A stretch of 6,878 bases of DNA. Source: Alistipes sp. (lineage in GTDB: Bacteria > Bacteroidota > Bacteroidia > Bacteroidales > Rikenellaceae). Positions 1 to 6,272 of this stretch are shown piece by piece (the first letter of the stretch is position 1; the number at the start of each line of letters is the position of its first letter). The notes under the pieces are model-generated. The model ran no database searches, was not told the origin of the DNA, and saw nothing but the letters and a program-made list of their open reading frames with translations. Both the position numbers and the translations under genes were made by a program. Location of the stretch: assembly GCA_017560305.1 (NCBI GenBank), contig JAFYOF010000203.1, positions 1-6,878 of the forward strand. The letters run 5' to 3'.

Positions 1-753
1 ATTGATTGAGCCGCGCAGGGTGATAATCACTCTCTTGGCGCGAGGGAAGCGCTGCATCAACTGCTGACATACGCTCTTGAACGCCGCCTGATCCACCTCG
101 CCCTCGGTTGCCGCCGCATCGAAACCCTCGGGCTTGATGCCGAAGACCTTCTCGGCGTCCTCCTCGTTGCCGAGAATGATGTCGCAACACTCCACCAGCG
201 CAGGCATAACCTCCGCCGCGCTCTTGCCATATTTCCAGAGATTCTTGCGGTAGTTCAAATCGCACGATACCGTCACGCCCATCTTGTTCGCCATACGACA
301 CGCCTCCAGACAGACCTCCGCCGCCGAAGCGCTGATGGCTGGCGTGATGCCCGTAAAGTGAAACCACTCGGCACCCTCCAGCACCGCCGCCCAGTCAATC
401 ATCCCAGGCTCGATGGTCGAGATTGATGAGTGCGCGCGGTCGTAGATAACCTTGCTTGGGCGCGCCACCGCACCCGTTTCGAGAAAGTAGATGCCCATTC
501 GCTCGCCGCCATAGACGATGTTCTCGGTCTTGACACCCAAGCCGCGCAACTCCTTGACGCACGCCGCCGCGATGTCGTTCTTGGGCAGACGCGTTACAAA
601 CTCCACATCCTCACCATAGTTCGCCAGCGACACCGCCACATTGGCCTCGCCGCCACCGAATGTCGCCACCAGCGACTGACTCTGCCCGAATCGCATATGG
701 TCGGGCGTTGCCAGACGCAACATAATCTCTCCAAATGTAACAATCTTTGCCAT
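1..753 (-). CDS. kdgK: PfkB-family sugar kinase, probable 2-keto-3-deoxygluconate kinase (C-terminus outside window)
   Basis: The 251 visible residues begin MAKIVTFGEIMLRL and match the N-terminal two thirds of a ribokinase/PfkB-fold kinase, usually about 340 residues long. The PfkB glycine signature is at residues 33-40 (GGGEANVA). The stretch around 165-173 (D-L-N-Y-R-K-N-L-W) resembles the DxNxRxxLW segment typical of KDG kinases, and residues 193-200 (ILGNEEDA) are another family hallmark. The C-terminal signature with the catalytic base Asp lies beyond the window edge. KDG kinase phosphorylates 2-keto-3-deoxygluconate with ATP to KDPG in the cytoplasm, in uronate/pectin catabolism and Entner-Doudoroff entry. 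The start at 753 is chosen because the family N-terminus begins right there; no Shine-Dalgarno is seen, as is normal in Bacteroidota. It is divergent from the sialidase. Fructokinase or another PfkB specificity cannot be excluded. Confidence 0.88.
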   Translation of the reverse strand, partial: MAKIVTFGEIMLRLATPDHMRFGQSQSLVATFGGGEANVAVSLANYGEDVEFVTRLPKNDIAAACVKELRGLGVKTENIVYGGERMGIYFLETGAVARPSKVIYDRAHSSISTIEPGMIDWAAVLEGAEWFHFTGITPAISASAAEVCLEACRMANKMGVTVSCDLNYRKNLWKYGKSAAEVMPALVECCDIILGNEEDAEKVFGIKPEGFDAAATEGEVDQAAFKSVCQQLMQRFPRAKRVIITLRGSIN

Positions 754-776
754 ATCTCGTTTTGTTCAATCCTACA

Positions 777-784
777 CAAAACTA
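777..784 (-). promoter_or_regulatory. Possible -7 element for the sugar kinase
   Basis: Read on the minus strand this is TAGTTTTG, a match to the Bacteroidota -7 consensus TAnnTTTG, 23 bases before the kinase start. No TTTG is found 19-21 bases upstream, so only half of a promoter is present. It is plausible by position but weak. Confidence 0.35.
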
Positions 785-814
785 ATAAAAATAATTCACA
801 CCGCCATAATATTG

Positions 815-831
815 AGCTCTTTTGCAGAGCT
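815..831. repeat. Short inverted repeat in the kinase/sialidase divergent gap
   Basis: AGCTCT (815-820) and AGAGCT (826-831) form a perfect 6-bp stem with a 5-base loop, TTTGC. It sits between the two divergent starts, just upstream of the sialidase -7 element. No T-tract follows on either strand in a position to end a gene, so an operator is more likely than a terminator. The function is unknown. Confidence 0.4.
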
Positions 832-857
832 TTGTAGACTAAAAATCGCTATATTTG
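831..857 (+). promoter_or_regulatory. Probable sialidase promoter (Bacteroidota type)
   Basis: TATATTTG at 850-857 is a perfect TAnnTTTG -7 element. A TTTG lies at 831-834, but only 15 bases separate the two, shorter than the usual 19-21, so the -33 element is poor. Transcription would begin near 864, giving a leader of about 15 bases before the GTG start at 880. Confidence 0.5.
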
Positions 858-879
858 TTTACACCAAAACCCCAAAGCC

Positions 880-2001
880 GTGAAAAGACACCTATATATA
901 TTATTTGCGCTCGCCGCAATGGCCCTCACTCCGCTCTCTGCGCAGGAGATTTCCCGAACGACAATCTTTCATCAGGGGATGGCGGGCTATTCAACATTCC
1001 GCATCCCAGCAATCGTTGCGACCAAGAGCGGTACGCTTCTCGCCTTTGCCGAGGCGCGCCGTGATGGCGTTGGCGATGCGGGCAACATAGACCTTGTAGT
1101 GCGCCGCTCCGAGGATGGCGGAAAGAGTTGGGGCAAAATGCAGGTTGTGTGGGATGATGGCGACAACTGTTGCGGCAACCCCTCGCCCGTAGTGCTGCGC
1201 CGAAGTGGCAGAGTGGTGCTGCTGATGACCTGGAATAGGGGCGAGGATAGCGAGAACGCCATTCTGCAGCGCACCGCAAATGACTCGCGCCGAGTATATG
1301 TCGTCTACTCTGACGATGAGGGTCGCAGCTGGAGCACACCCGAGGAGATTACTGCCTCGGCAAAACTTCCCTCGTGGACTTGGTACGCTACGGGACCTTG
1401 CCACGCCATAGAGCTGTGGCGCAACCCCCATCGTGGTAGAATCATCGTGCCGTGCGACCACGCGGAGTATAACGGCAGAGGGTCGGACTACAACGCCCAC
1501 CTTATCTATTCAGACGATGGTGGAGCATCGTGGCATATCGGCGGCGTAATGCAGGGCGGCAACGAGTCTACGGTGGTGGAGCGCAAGGATGGCTCGCTGA
1601 TGCTCAACTCCCGCTGGCAAGTGGGTCGCAACCGCTTTGCCCGTCACTATGCTATCTCTACCGATGGAGGCGAGACACTCGGCGAGGTTGTGCGCGACGA
1701 GCAACTCCCCGAGCCCGTATGTCAGGGCGCAATCATCGGCTACTCCGCAAAGGGCAAACCGACCGACCATCTGCTATTTGTAAACCCCGCCTCCACCAAG
1801 CGTCGCGAGCACCTCACGCTGCGCCAGAGCCGCGATGGCGGCAAGGTGTGGGATGAGGGCATCTCGCTTGACGAGGGCTTCGCTGCTTACTCCGATTTGG
1901 TGGTGATGCCGAGCGGCGATGTGGGCATTTTGTACGAGCGCGGTAGCCGCACGCCCTACGATGAGATAGTTTTTGTGGTCATCGACAAGGGTCAGTTTTA
2001 G
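880..2001 (+). CDS. nanH: Secreted exo-alpha-sialidase, GH33 family
   Basis: This complete 373-residue protein removes terminal sialic acids from host glycans, probably in the periplasm or outside the cell. Residues 1-21 are a signal peptide (basic start, hydrophobic core, cleavage near LSA-QE), with no lipobox cysteine. The family FRIP motif is at 40-43. Five Asp-boxes (SxDxGxxW-like) start at residues 77, 144, 211, 260 and 317; the fourth is degenerate, ending in Leu instead of Trp. By comparison with known GH33 enzymes, the arginine triad is R41, R245 and R309, the acid/base is D62, the nucleophile is Y337 (AAYSDL), and its partner is E229 (GGNES). All are present, so an active enzyme is expected. 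The start is GTG: no ATG lies between the upstream in-frame stop at 835-837 and codon 15, and only the GTG keeps the signal peptide. No Shine-Dalgarno is visible. No other sialic-acid genes are in view. Confidence 0.95.
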   Translation: MKRHLYILFALAAMALTPLSAQEISRTTIFHQGMAGYSTFRIPAIVATKSGTLLAFAEARRDGVGDAGNIDLVVRRSEDGGKSWGKMQVVWDDGDNCCGNPSPVVLRRSGRVVLLMTWNRGEDSENAILQRTANDSRRVYVVYSDDEGRSWSTPEEITASAKLPSWTWYATGPCHAIELWRNPHRGRIIVPCDHAEYNGRGSDYNAHLIYSDDGGASWHIGGVMQGGNESTVVERKDGSLMLNSRWQVGRNRFARHYAISTDGGETLGEVVRDEQLPEPVCQGAIIGYSAKGKPTDHLLFVNPASTKRREHLTLRQSRDGGKVWDEGISLDEGFAAYSDLVVMPSGDVGILYERGSRTPYDEIVFVVIDKGQF

Positions 2002-2217
2002 TTTTTCAACTTGATTTGAGTAATTTTTGCGGGCGGCGGATGAAATTTTACCGCTCGGTTGAATATTTTTGTGTGCCCGTCGAAAAAAATGCGGGACAAA
2101 TGATGATTTTTTCGGCGCGATTTCAGGTCAAGATTGGCTCGAAAAGGCCCATTTTTCGCCGAAAATTGATAAAAAACGAGAAAAATCACACTTTTTTGCA
2201 TTTTTTTTAAGAAAAAA
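2002..2217. other. AT-rich noncoding gap between sialidase and tRNA, with a long-range inverted repeat
   Basis: Short reading frames here look like low-complexity translation (many Lys, Phe and Asn) with no family resemblance, so I read it as noncoding. It contains homopolymer A/T runs and a 9-bp perfect inverted repeat: TTTTCGGCG at 2109-2117 and CGCCGAAAA at 2157-2165, separated by 39 bases. No clear intrinsic terminator follows the sialidase. Confidence 0.5.
2109..2165. repeat. 9-bp inverted repeat with 39-base spacer
   Basis: Arms TTTTCGGCG (2109-2117) and CGCCGAAAA (2157-2165) are perfectly complementary. The plus-strand sequence after the right arm is not T-rich, so a standard terminator for the sialidase is unlikely. 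It could be a weak 3' end structure, a protein site or chance. Confidence 0.4.
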
Positions 2218-2248
2218 TTTGCAGAGTCAGAAATTTGCTCTATATTTG
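2218..2248 (+). promoter_or_regulatory. Strong Bacteroidota promoter for tRNA-Glu
   Basis: TTTG at 2218-2221, a 19-base spacer, then TATATTTG at 2241-2248 match both parts of the primary sigma (SigABfr-type) consensus with ideal spacing. Transcription should begin near 2255, about 11 bases before the mature tRNA. Confidence 0.8.
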
Positions 2249-2265
2249 CAGTGTCAAAACAAAAC

Positions 2266-2337
2266 GGTGGATTCATCTAAGGGCTAGGATACATGCCTCT
2301 CACGCATGACATAGGGGTTCGAATCCCCTATCCACTA
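2266..2337 (+). tRNA. tRNA-Glu (anticodon CTC)
   Basis: A full cloverleaf can be drawn. The acceptor stem GGTGGAT pairs with ATCCACT, with a G-U first pair. The D stem is ATCT/GGAT. The anticodon stem CATGC/GCATG carries loop CTCTCAC, with anticodon CTC at 2299-2301. The T arm AGGGG/CCCCT has loop TTCGAAT. The discriminator is A2337. The genome continues CAA, so the CCA end is not encoded and must be added. It reads GAG codons. Composition changes sharply just after this gene, and tRNA 3' ends are classic integration sites. Confidence 0.95.
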
Positions 2338-2345
2338 CAAAGAAG

Positions 2346-2394
2346 GCGATGTAAGAAACTGATAATCAGAAACTTACATCGCTTTTTCTTTTTT
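2346..2394 (+). terminator. Intrinsic terminator after tRNA-Glu, possibly bidirectional
   Basis: A perfect 10-bp stem, GCGATGTAAG (2346-2355) with CTTACATCGC (2373-2382), is followed by a T-rich tract (2383-2394). Inside, an AAA/AAA internal loop leads to a second small stem, CTGA/TCAG (2359-2362, 2366-2369). On the minus strand the hairpin is followed by CTTCTTT, so it may also stop the operon that ends at 2425. Confidence 0.85.
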
Positions 2395-2424
2395 CTTCAC
2401 CCAAAAATCGAGTGATTAAGACTA

Positions 2425-3081
2425 CTATTGACCCACTTTTTTGAAGATTTCTGGCTCTTTCTCTAGTAATTCTGTCAATTTATCTTTTCTGAATCTCCAA
2501 CCCTTGCCTGTTCTATATTGGATTTTTACTTTTAGAAGAATCTTGCTATTGATGATGTTCTGTGCGGTATTAGTGCCGCAGCCCAAAAACTTCGCCAATC
2601 CATTCACTCCTTTGATTAGATTATCATCGGGCGATACGACCTCTGTAGGCTCTATTATATGAACTGATGGTTGTGGTTCCGCAGGCACACATCCAACAGT
2701 CTCAGCAAACTCATTGAGATAATGCTTTTGCATAGATACACATTCACATACCATCTCCACAAAATCTCGTTCTCGCTCCAAACTTGGATTGTCGTTTCCT
2801 GATGCTATGTCGTGGTTCATCGCTTCAAGGTGTGAGGGAGTGGGTACATCGAATCTCGTTTGCAACGCCTTGTATTTTTCAACAACATTTATTAACCCAT
2901 TCTTCTCATCGGTGTTGAGGAGCGGAATATCAGTCAAAGCCGCCTCGTATAAATCTTTAAGCCTCTTATGAAACACTTCCGATGATTCCGCTAAGCATAC
3001 TCCATTATACGAATAGTTCCCACCCTTGTCAATGATATTGCTGGTTATCAGTTCTCGTAATAATATTTTAATTGAGTCCAT
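2425..3081 (-). CDS. Protein with C-terminal helix-turn-helix, DUF3853/excisionase-like
   Basis: This 218-residue protein has no recognisable N-terminal domain: residues 1-130 are mostly charged and helical in character. A Pro/Glu/Val-rich linker at about 132-152 follows, then a C-terminal domain at about 155-207 (LIKGVNGLAKFLGCGTNTAQ and onward, ending WRFRKDKLTELLE). That domain resembles the winged-helix, excisionase/DUF3853-type DNA-binding domains common on Bacteroidota mobile elements. It lies 54 bases downstream of the primase-like gene on the same strand, so the two probably share a transcript. A role as replication-initiation partner, excisionase or regulator fits the context; none can be chosen from sequence. 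The start at 3081 is the first Met of the frame, followed by a natural MDSIKILLREL N-terminus. Confidence 0.75.
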   Translation of the reverse strand: MDSIKILLRELITSNIIDKGGNYSYNGVCLAESSEVFHKRLKDLYEAALTDIPLLNTDEKNGLINVVEKYKALQTRFDVPTPSHLEAMNHDIASGNDNPSLERERDFVEMVCECVSMQKHYLNEFAETVGCVPAEPQPSVHIIEPTEVVSPDDNLIKGVNGLAKFLGCGTNTAQNIINSKILLKVKIQYRTGKGWRFRKDKLTELLEKEPEIFKKVGQ

Positions 3082-3135
3082 CTTTTTATTTTTTCTTAAA
3101 TGTACAAGAAAATATCGTCGTAAACAAGTTTTCGA

Positions 3136-4461
3136 CTATGATTCTTCTTGTTTATCTTTCTTGTACTTATTCAGTCCATTATCTTTTCTAAATCGCTGGA
3201 GTGTTTTGGGGCTAACATCTAATCCATTTTGCTTGAAAATTTCAATATTCTCTTTGTCGGTCAGAGTGACATTGTACATCATTCCAATGCGTTCATAAGT
3301 GATTAGTTTCTTGGCTAAATTTCGTGCTTCCTTGCGGCTAACATTGTATTTCTGACAATAAGCGTCATTGACCACGAATTGCCTTCTATCCTTCTTCTCA
3401 AAAGTGTAATCATCCACATTAGCCCGCATAACATCTGCGGCGATAATGGCCAATTCGTGCTTTGTGATAATATTTTTGCAATTACTGCCTCCATTCTCAT
3501 AGTAGTACCATAGTTCAAAGGTTAAGCAGTATAATAAATGCTCAAATGTTATCTCGGGAATCATCTCCCTTCGTAAGATACCATTTATAAATAACTTTTT
3601 CCGTCGTCCCTCACCATCCTTGATTTTCCTAATTTTAGCATATTTCCACCTCTCATCCCCATACTCATCTTTTACCCTTTGGCATAGCCAATATCGTTTT
3701 ATATGTATATAATCTTCGGGGAGCAGTATGTATGGACAATCATCTCTCGTTGGTGGCAATGGAGTATGTTCAAAGAATGGATATACATCTCTATATTTAT
3801 CTATGAGTTCTTGATAAGACAGATGATAGAAATCATATTTATACTCTTGATTCTGAAATAGACTTTCTATCTCTATATTGTTTCTCTTCTCTTTACATAT
3901 AGAATTAGAATGACCATTTACTGTTGTTAGTTGAAAGTCGTCTATGCTGTACGAACTATCGGTTACCACCACATCACAACCATTATGACTACCAAATACT
4001 GCTTGCGTTGGATTGACTCCACAGTTATCATCAATCGAAAACTTAAAACTGCTCTTAATCTTGTTATAGATACCTTTATAAACCTCAATAGATTGAATCG
4101 GGTTCTCAAACAGATATAAAAGCCTATATCTATTACCCTTATTATTGGTTTGATGTGAATAAGTCGTATAACTAATCGTAGGTTTATAAATCAGCGAACA
4201 GACTAATTCATCCAAAGAACAATCAATACAACCATCCAAATCATACATAACCATAGGCGTACTAATAAAGTTATCATATCTGCGGTTGGTTTGGGTAATG
4301 GCGGTTGAGTAATCATCACAGAAATTGGCACTAAATACATATCCACTTCTGATACAACCCACAACTTCATCTAAGTTCAAATCTCTTCTTACATAGTTTA
4401 TTTTTCTAATCTCATCATTGCTTGGCTTTCTTTTAAAACATTCATTTGATACCGTAAACAT
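3136..4461 (-). CDS. Primase-like protein of the archaeo-eukaryotic (AEP/PrimPol) type, putative element replication protein
   Basis: This 441-residue protein has an N-terminal half resembling mobile-element AEP primases. A candidate motif I is YDLDG with D74 and D76 (metal ligands). Then come S102-H103 and the basic strand RYRLLY at 111-116. A candidate motif III region has D144-D145 followed by N150-P151-T152-Q153 and F156-G157, the position where related primases carry D-P-S-R-x-F-G. The middle (about 190-300) is unassigned and rich in Tyr and charged residues. The C-terminus (about 365-435) looks like one or two helix-turn-helix segments, including LDVSPKTLQRFRKDNGLNKY. The inferred role is priming or initiating replication of the element. 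It heads a two-gene operon with the HTH protein at 2425-3081 and is clearly poorer in G+C than the chromosome to the left. The family call rests on motif layout, not on a search. Confidence 0.65.
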   Translation of the reverse strand: MFTVSNECFKRKPSNDEIRKINYVRRDLNLDEVVGCIRSGYVFSANFCDDYSTAITQTNRRYDNFISTPMVMYDLDGCIDCSLDELVCSLIYKPTISYTTYSHQTNNKGNRYRLLYLFENPIQSIEVYKGIYNKIKSSFKFSIDDNCGVNPTQAVFGSHNGCDVVVTDSSYSIDDFQLTTVNGHSNSICKEKRNNIEIESLFQNQEYKYDFYHLSYQELIDKYRDVYPFFEHTPLPPTRDDCPYILLPEDYIHIKRYWLCQRVKDEYGDERWKYAKIRKIKDGEGRRKKLFINGILRREMIPEITFEHLLYCLTFELWYYYENGGSNCKNIITKHELAIIAADVMRANVDDYTFEKKDRRQFVVNDAYCQKYNVSRKEARNLAKKLITYERIGMMYNVTLTDKENIEIFKQNGLDVSPKTLQRFRKDNGLNKYKKDKQEES

Positions 4462-4758
4462 AATTTAATGATTTTACAATATTATTTATATAAATTATAG
4501 ATAAAACCATAAAAAAGTCAATAGCAAAAGACAAAAATTCTTCAGAAAATGACATTGATTAAAATTTCAAGGGGATACACCTAAAATAGATGAAAATATC
4601 AAGATGTATCACCGTAACTCGCAAAAGAGAATTTGAAGTAACATCACTCTACTTCACAAATGGGTTATCCGTAAAATTTTCAGGATGATTTCAATCCTAT
4701 TTTTCAGATATGTGATATTTATATGATAGAAGTAACTCAAATGTTACTCCAGTCAGAT
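4462..4758. other. Noncoding control region upstream of primase; candidate replication origin
   Basis: About 300 AT-rich bases lie between the primase start and the NUMOD3 remnant, which are divergent. Stops interrupt all frames I checked. Small structures are present: GAAGTA (4635-4640) with TACTTC (4650-4655); AGTAAC (4731-4736) with GTTACT (4743-4748); and the octamer GAAGTAAC twice (4635-4642, 4729-4736). No tandem iterons are obvious. Its position next to a primase makes an origin possible but unproven. A degenerate minus-strand -7 element, TAATATTG (4477-4484), could serve the primase. Confidence 0.35.
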
Positions 4759-5107
4759 ATGAATACGACTAAGCAAAGTATGGAAAAAGTGGGGTCGTTC
4801 AATCCGATGTATGGAAAACGACACACCGAAGAGACAAAACAGAAGATTAGCAATACCCAGCGAGCGAGGTATGCCGCAATTCGCAAGGCTATCACAGAAC
4901 GGTAAGATATACTCGACTATGGCCGTGATGATACTGAAACACGCAAAGCAGTTTTACGCCACCTATTAGATAAAAATGACCTTCGATTCGACAATGTAAA
5001 ACAGGTTGCAGACTTCTTCGTTATAATGTTGGGTCGAGATAGAATAGATTGTACACAGAACCGTTGATAAATATATTTCAGAAAACTGCATCCTGAGAAG
5101 AGATTAA
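4759..5107 (+). pseudogene. Broken NUMOD3-motif DNA-binding protein gene
   Basis: The frame opens at 4759 (MNTTKQSMEKVG); an earlier in-frame ATG at 4723 is possible. It soon shows the NUMOD3 signature FNPMYGKRHTEETKQKIS, a DNA-binding motif known from homing endonucleases and phage proteins, followed by a basic helix. A TAA at 4903-4905 interrupts it. Directly after, the same frame stays open with protein-like sequence: DILDYGRDDTETRKAVLRHL, then LLDKNDLRFDNVKQVADFF, ending near GRDRI at 5046. Around 5047 the frame shifts by one and continues as IVHRTVDKYISENC to a TAA at 5105-5107. One nonsense change and one indel would restore about 115 residues. The short 60-residue product could still be made. 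No nuclease domain is seen, so calling it a homing endonuclease would be wrong. Confidence 0.7.
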
Positions 5108-5225
5108 CCTTTTTCTGCTAAAAGTTGCAAGGTTAGTATTGCATAAAATTGGTAAATCAGAGTAATAAACTGATTCTCAATAATGAATATCTGTTTGTCG
5201 TATATTGCTACATTATTTTTCAAAT

Positions 5226-5256
5226 AAAATTGGCAATCACCATCAAGGCGACTGCC
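5226..5256 (-). terminator. Intrinsic terminator of the recombinase operon
   Basis: On the minus strand, three bases after the recombinase stop, GGCAGTCGCC and GGTGATTGCC form a 10-bp stem (5232-5256, two G-U pairs) with a 5-base TTGAT loop, followed by AATTTTATTT. Confidence 0.75.
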
Positions 5257-5259
5257 ATT

Positions 5260-5916
5260 TTACATTCGGTAAGGTCTAAGAATCTTTATTCCAAACTCTT
5301 TCTTGATGCGCTGAGTGGTACTAATTGACACCTCGCAAATTTTAGCGGTGTCACGAACTGACTTACCCGCACGAAGCGAGCGAATAACTTTGCAGTACTC
5401 CTCTTGCTTCTGCTCTCGGCTCTTGCAACTACCAACCTTGCGACCCATCTTCACACCTCGTTCAATCGCTAATTTCCTGCCACTATTGAGGCGATAGGCA
5501 ATGTTCTCTCGCTCTATCTGCGCACATACTCCCAAGACCGACACCATCACCGCCAGATATGGATTCTCCTTGCCATCTGCTGAGAAAAGCGACAAGCCCT
5601 CCTTCTGAAAATAGGCATTGATTCCATTATCTTTAAGTGTACGGATAGTGTCCAATACCTCCCATACTGCACGACCGCAACGACTCAACTCCGAGTAAAG
5701 TACCACATCAATACGATGATTCACTGCATAGTTGATACACTCGGTCAGTACAGCACGCTCTTCGTTCCGCTTTGCTCCACTGATGTGTTCCTCATACACT
5801 CCAACAATCTCCAACCCATTGCGAATAGCGTAATCGGTCAAGTCAGCAACCTGACGAGAGGTTGATTGCCTCTCACTCGTGCTACTTACTCGTGCATAAA
5901 TTACCGCAGTTGCCAT
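5260..5916 (-). CDS. Small serine recombinase (resolvase/invertase family)
   Basis: This 218-residue protein starts at 5916, giving the family N-terminus MATAVIYARVSS only two bases after the preceding gene's stop. An in-frame Met at 5955 would add 13 unlikely residues overlapping that gene. The catalytic serine is S11 in ARVSS, with R9 beside it. The active-site arginines are R79 and R82 in LSRCGR. The E-helix region is AQIERENIAYRLNSG at 132-146, then RGVKMGRK and a C-terminal helix-turn-helix (about 175-207). It has the small resolvase/invertase plan rather than that of a large serine integrase, so it should resolve dimers or invert DNA at short sites rather than integrate the element alone. 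It is the last gene of a three-gene operon. Its recombination sites were not found in the window. Confidence 0.93.
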   Translation of the reverse strand: MATAVIYARVSSTSERQSTSRQVADLTDYAIRNGLEIVGVYEEHISGAKRNEERAVLTECINYAVNHRIDVVLYSELSRCGRAVWEVLDTIRTLKDNGINAYFQKEGLSLFSADGKENPYLAVMVSVLGVCAQIERENIAYRLNSGRKLAIERGVKMGRKVGSCKSREQKQEEYCKVIRSLRAGKSVRDTAKICEVSISTTQRIKKEFGIKILRPYRM

Positions 5917-5918
5917 AG

Positions 5919-6248
5919 TTAGAAAATCTTTATTAGCGCTTGCATCTGGAAGCATCTGAACTGACCACGCTCTACATCAAAGTAGGTACAAACCTTACGA
6001 TAGTCACCATCAGTACCACGACCATTGATATGGTCCCCAATTAAGGCTGGCATCATAGTGCCATAGGCGATGCGTACCTCACCGCTCTTTTTGAGGTAGG
6101 CAAATTTTACCACCTCTCGGCGCATACGAGCCCTCAACTCGTTCAACTTTGCCACCTGCAAACCTGTTACGAAATCATTCTCTACCCTTGAAGCAATCAC
6201 TGCTGCTCTGTACAAATCCTTGTTTGTTACTGCTACTATCGTTGTCAT
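5919..6248 (-). CDS. WYL_2 / DUF2693 SH3-barrel protein
   Basis: This 109-residue protein has an N-terminal helical part (about 1-45) and a C-terminal part matching my recollection of the DUF2693 (WYL_2, Sm-like SH3 beta-barrel) family: KFAYLKKSGEVRIAYGTM at 48-65, then a Gly-rich turn (GDHINGRGTDGD), VCTYFDVERGQFRCF at 86-100 and a closing LIKIF. These proteins are common on Bacteroidota phages and islands, and their function is not established; a regulatory or nucleic-acid-binding role is inferred from the fold. The gene ends two bases before the recombinase start, suggesting translational coupling, and begins 24 bases after the 62-residue gene. Confidence 0.8.
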   Translation of the reverse strand: MTTIVAVTNKDLYRAAVIASRVENDFVTGLQVAKLNELRARMRREVVKFAYLKKSGEVRIAYGTMMPALIGDHINGRGTDGDYRKVCTYFDVERGQFRCFQMQALIKIF

Positions 6249-6272
6249 ATCTGTAAGAAAATTTATTACACT

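Noticed and set aside
430..837. Plus-strand open frame of 135 codons over the sugar kinase
   Set aside because: It is antisense to a clear PfkB kinase, with no family resemblance; GC-rich genes often leave open frames on the opposite strand.
991..1500. Long minus-strand open frame inside the sialidase
   Set aside because: It overlaps a sialidase with all catalytic residues; the translation shows no motif, and its length is explained by GC-rich codon usage.
2109..2165. Inverted repeat read as the sialidase terminator
   Set aside because: The loop is 39 bases and no T-tract follows on the plus strand; kept only as a repeat.
2016..2287. Overlapping small open frames between sialidase and tRNA
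   Set aside because: The translations are Lys/Phe/Asn-rich low complexity, they overlap each other on both strands, and one runs into the tRNA.
2315..2340. Second copy of the tRNA 3' end as an attachment-site duplication
   Set aside because: No matching stretch was seen elsewhere in the window; if it exists it lies beyond 6878.
4723..4905. A homing endonuclease
   Set aside because: Only the NUMOD3 DNA-binding motif is present. No GIY-YIG or HNH catalytic residues appear in the short frame or in the reconstructed continuation.
5107..5225. Invertible promoter or recombinase crossover site beside the serine recombinase
   Set aside because: I looked for inverted repeats of about 12 bases or more around the recombinase gene and found only the terminator hairpin.
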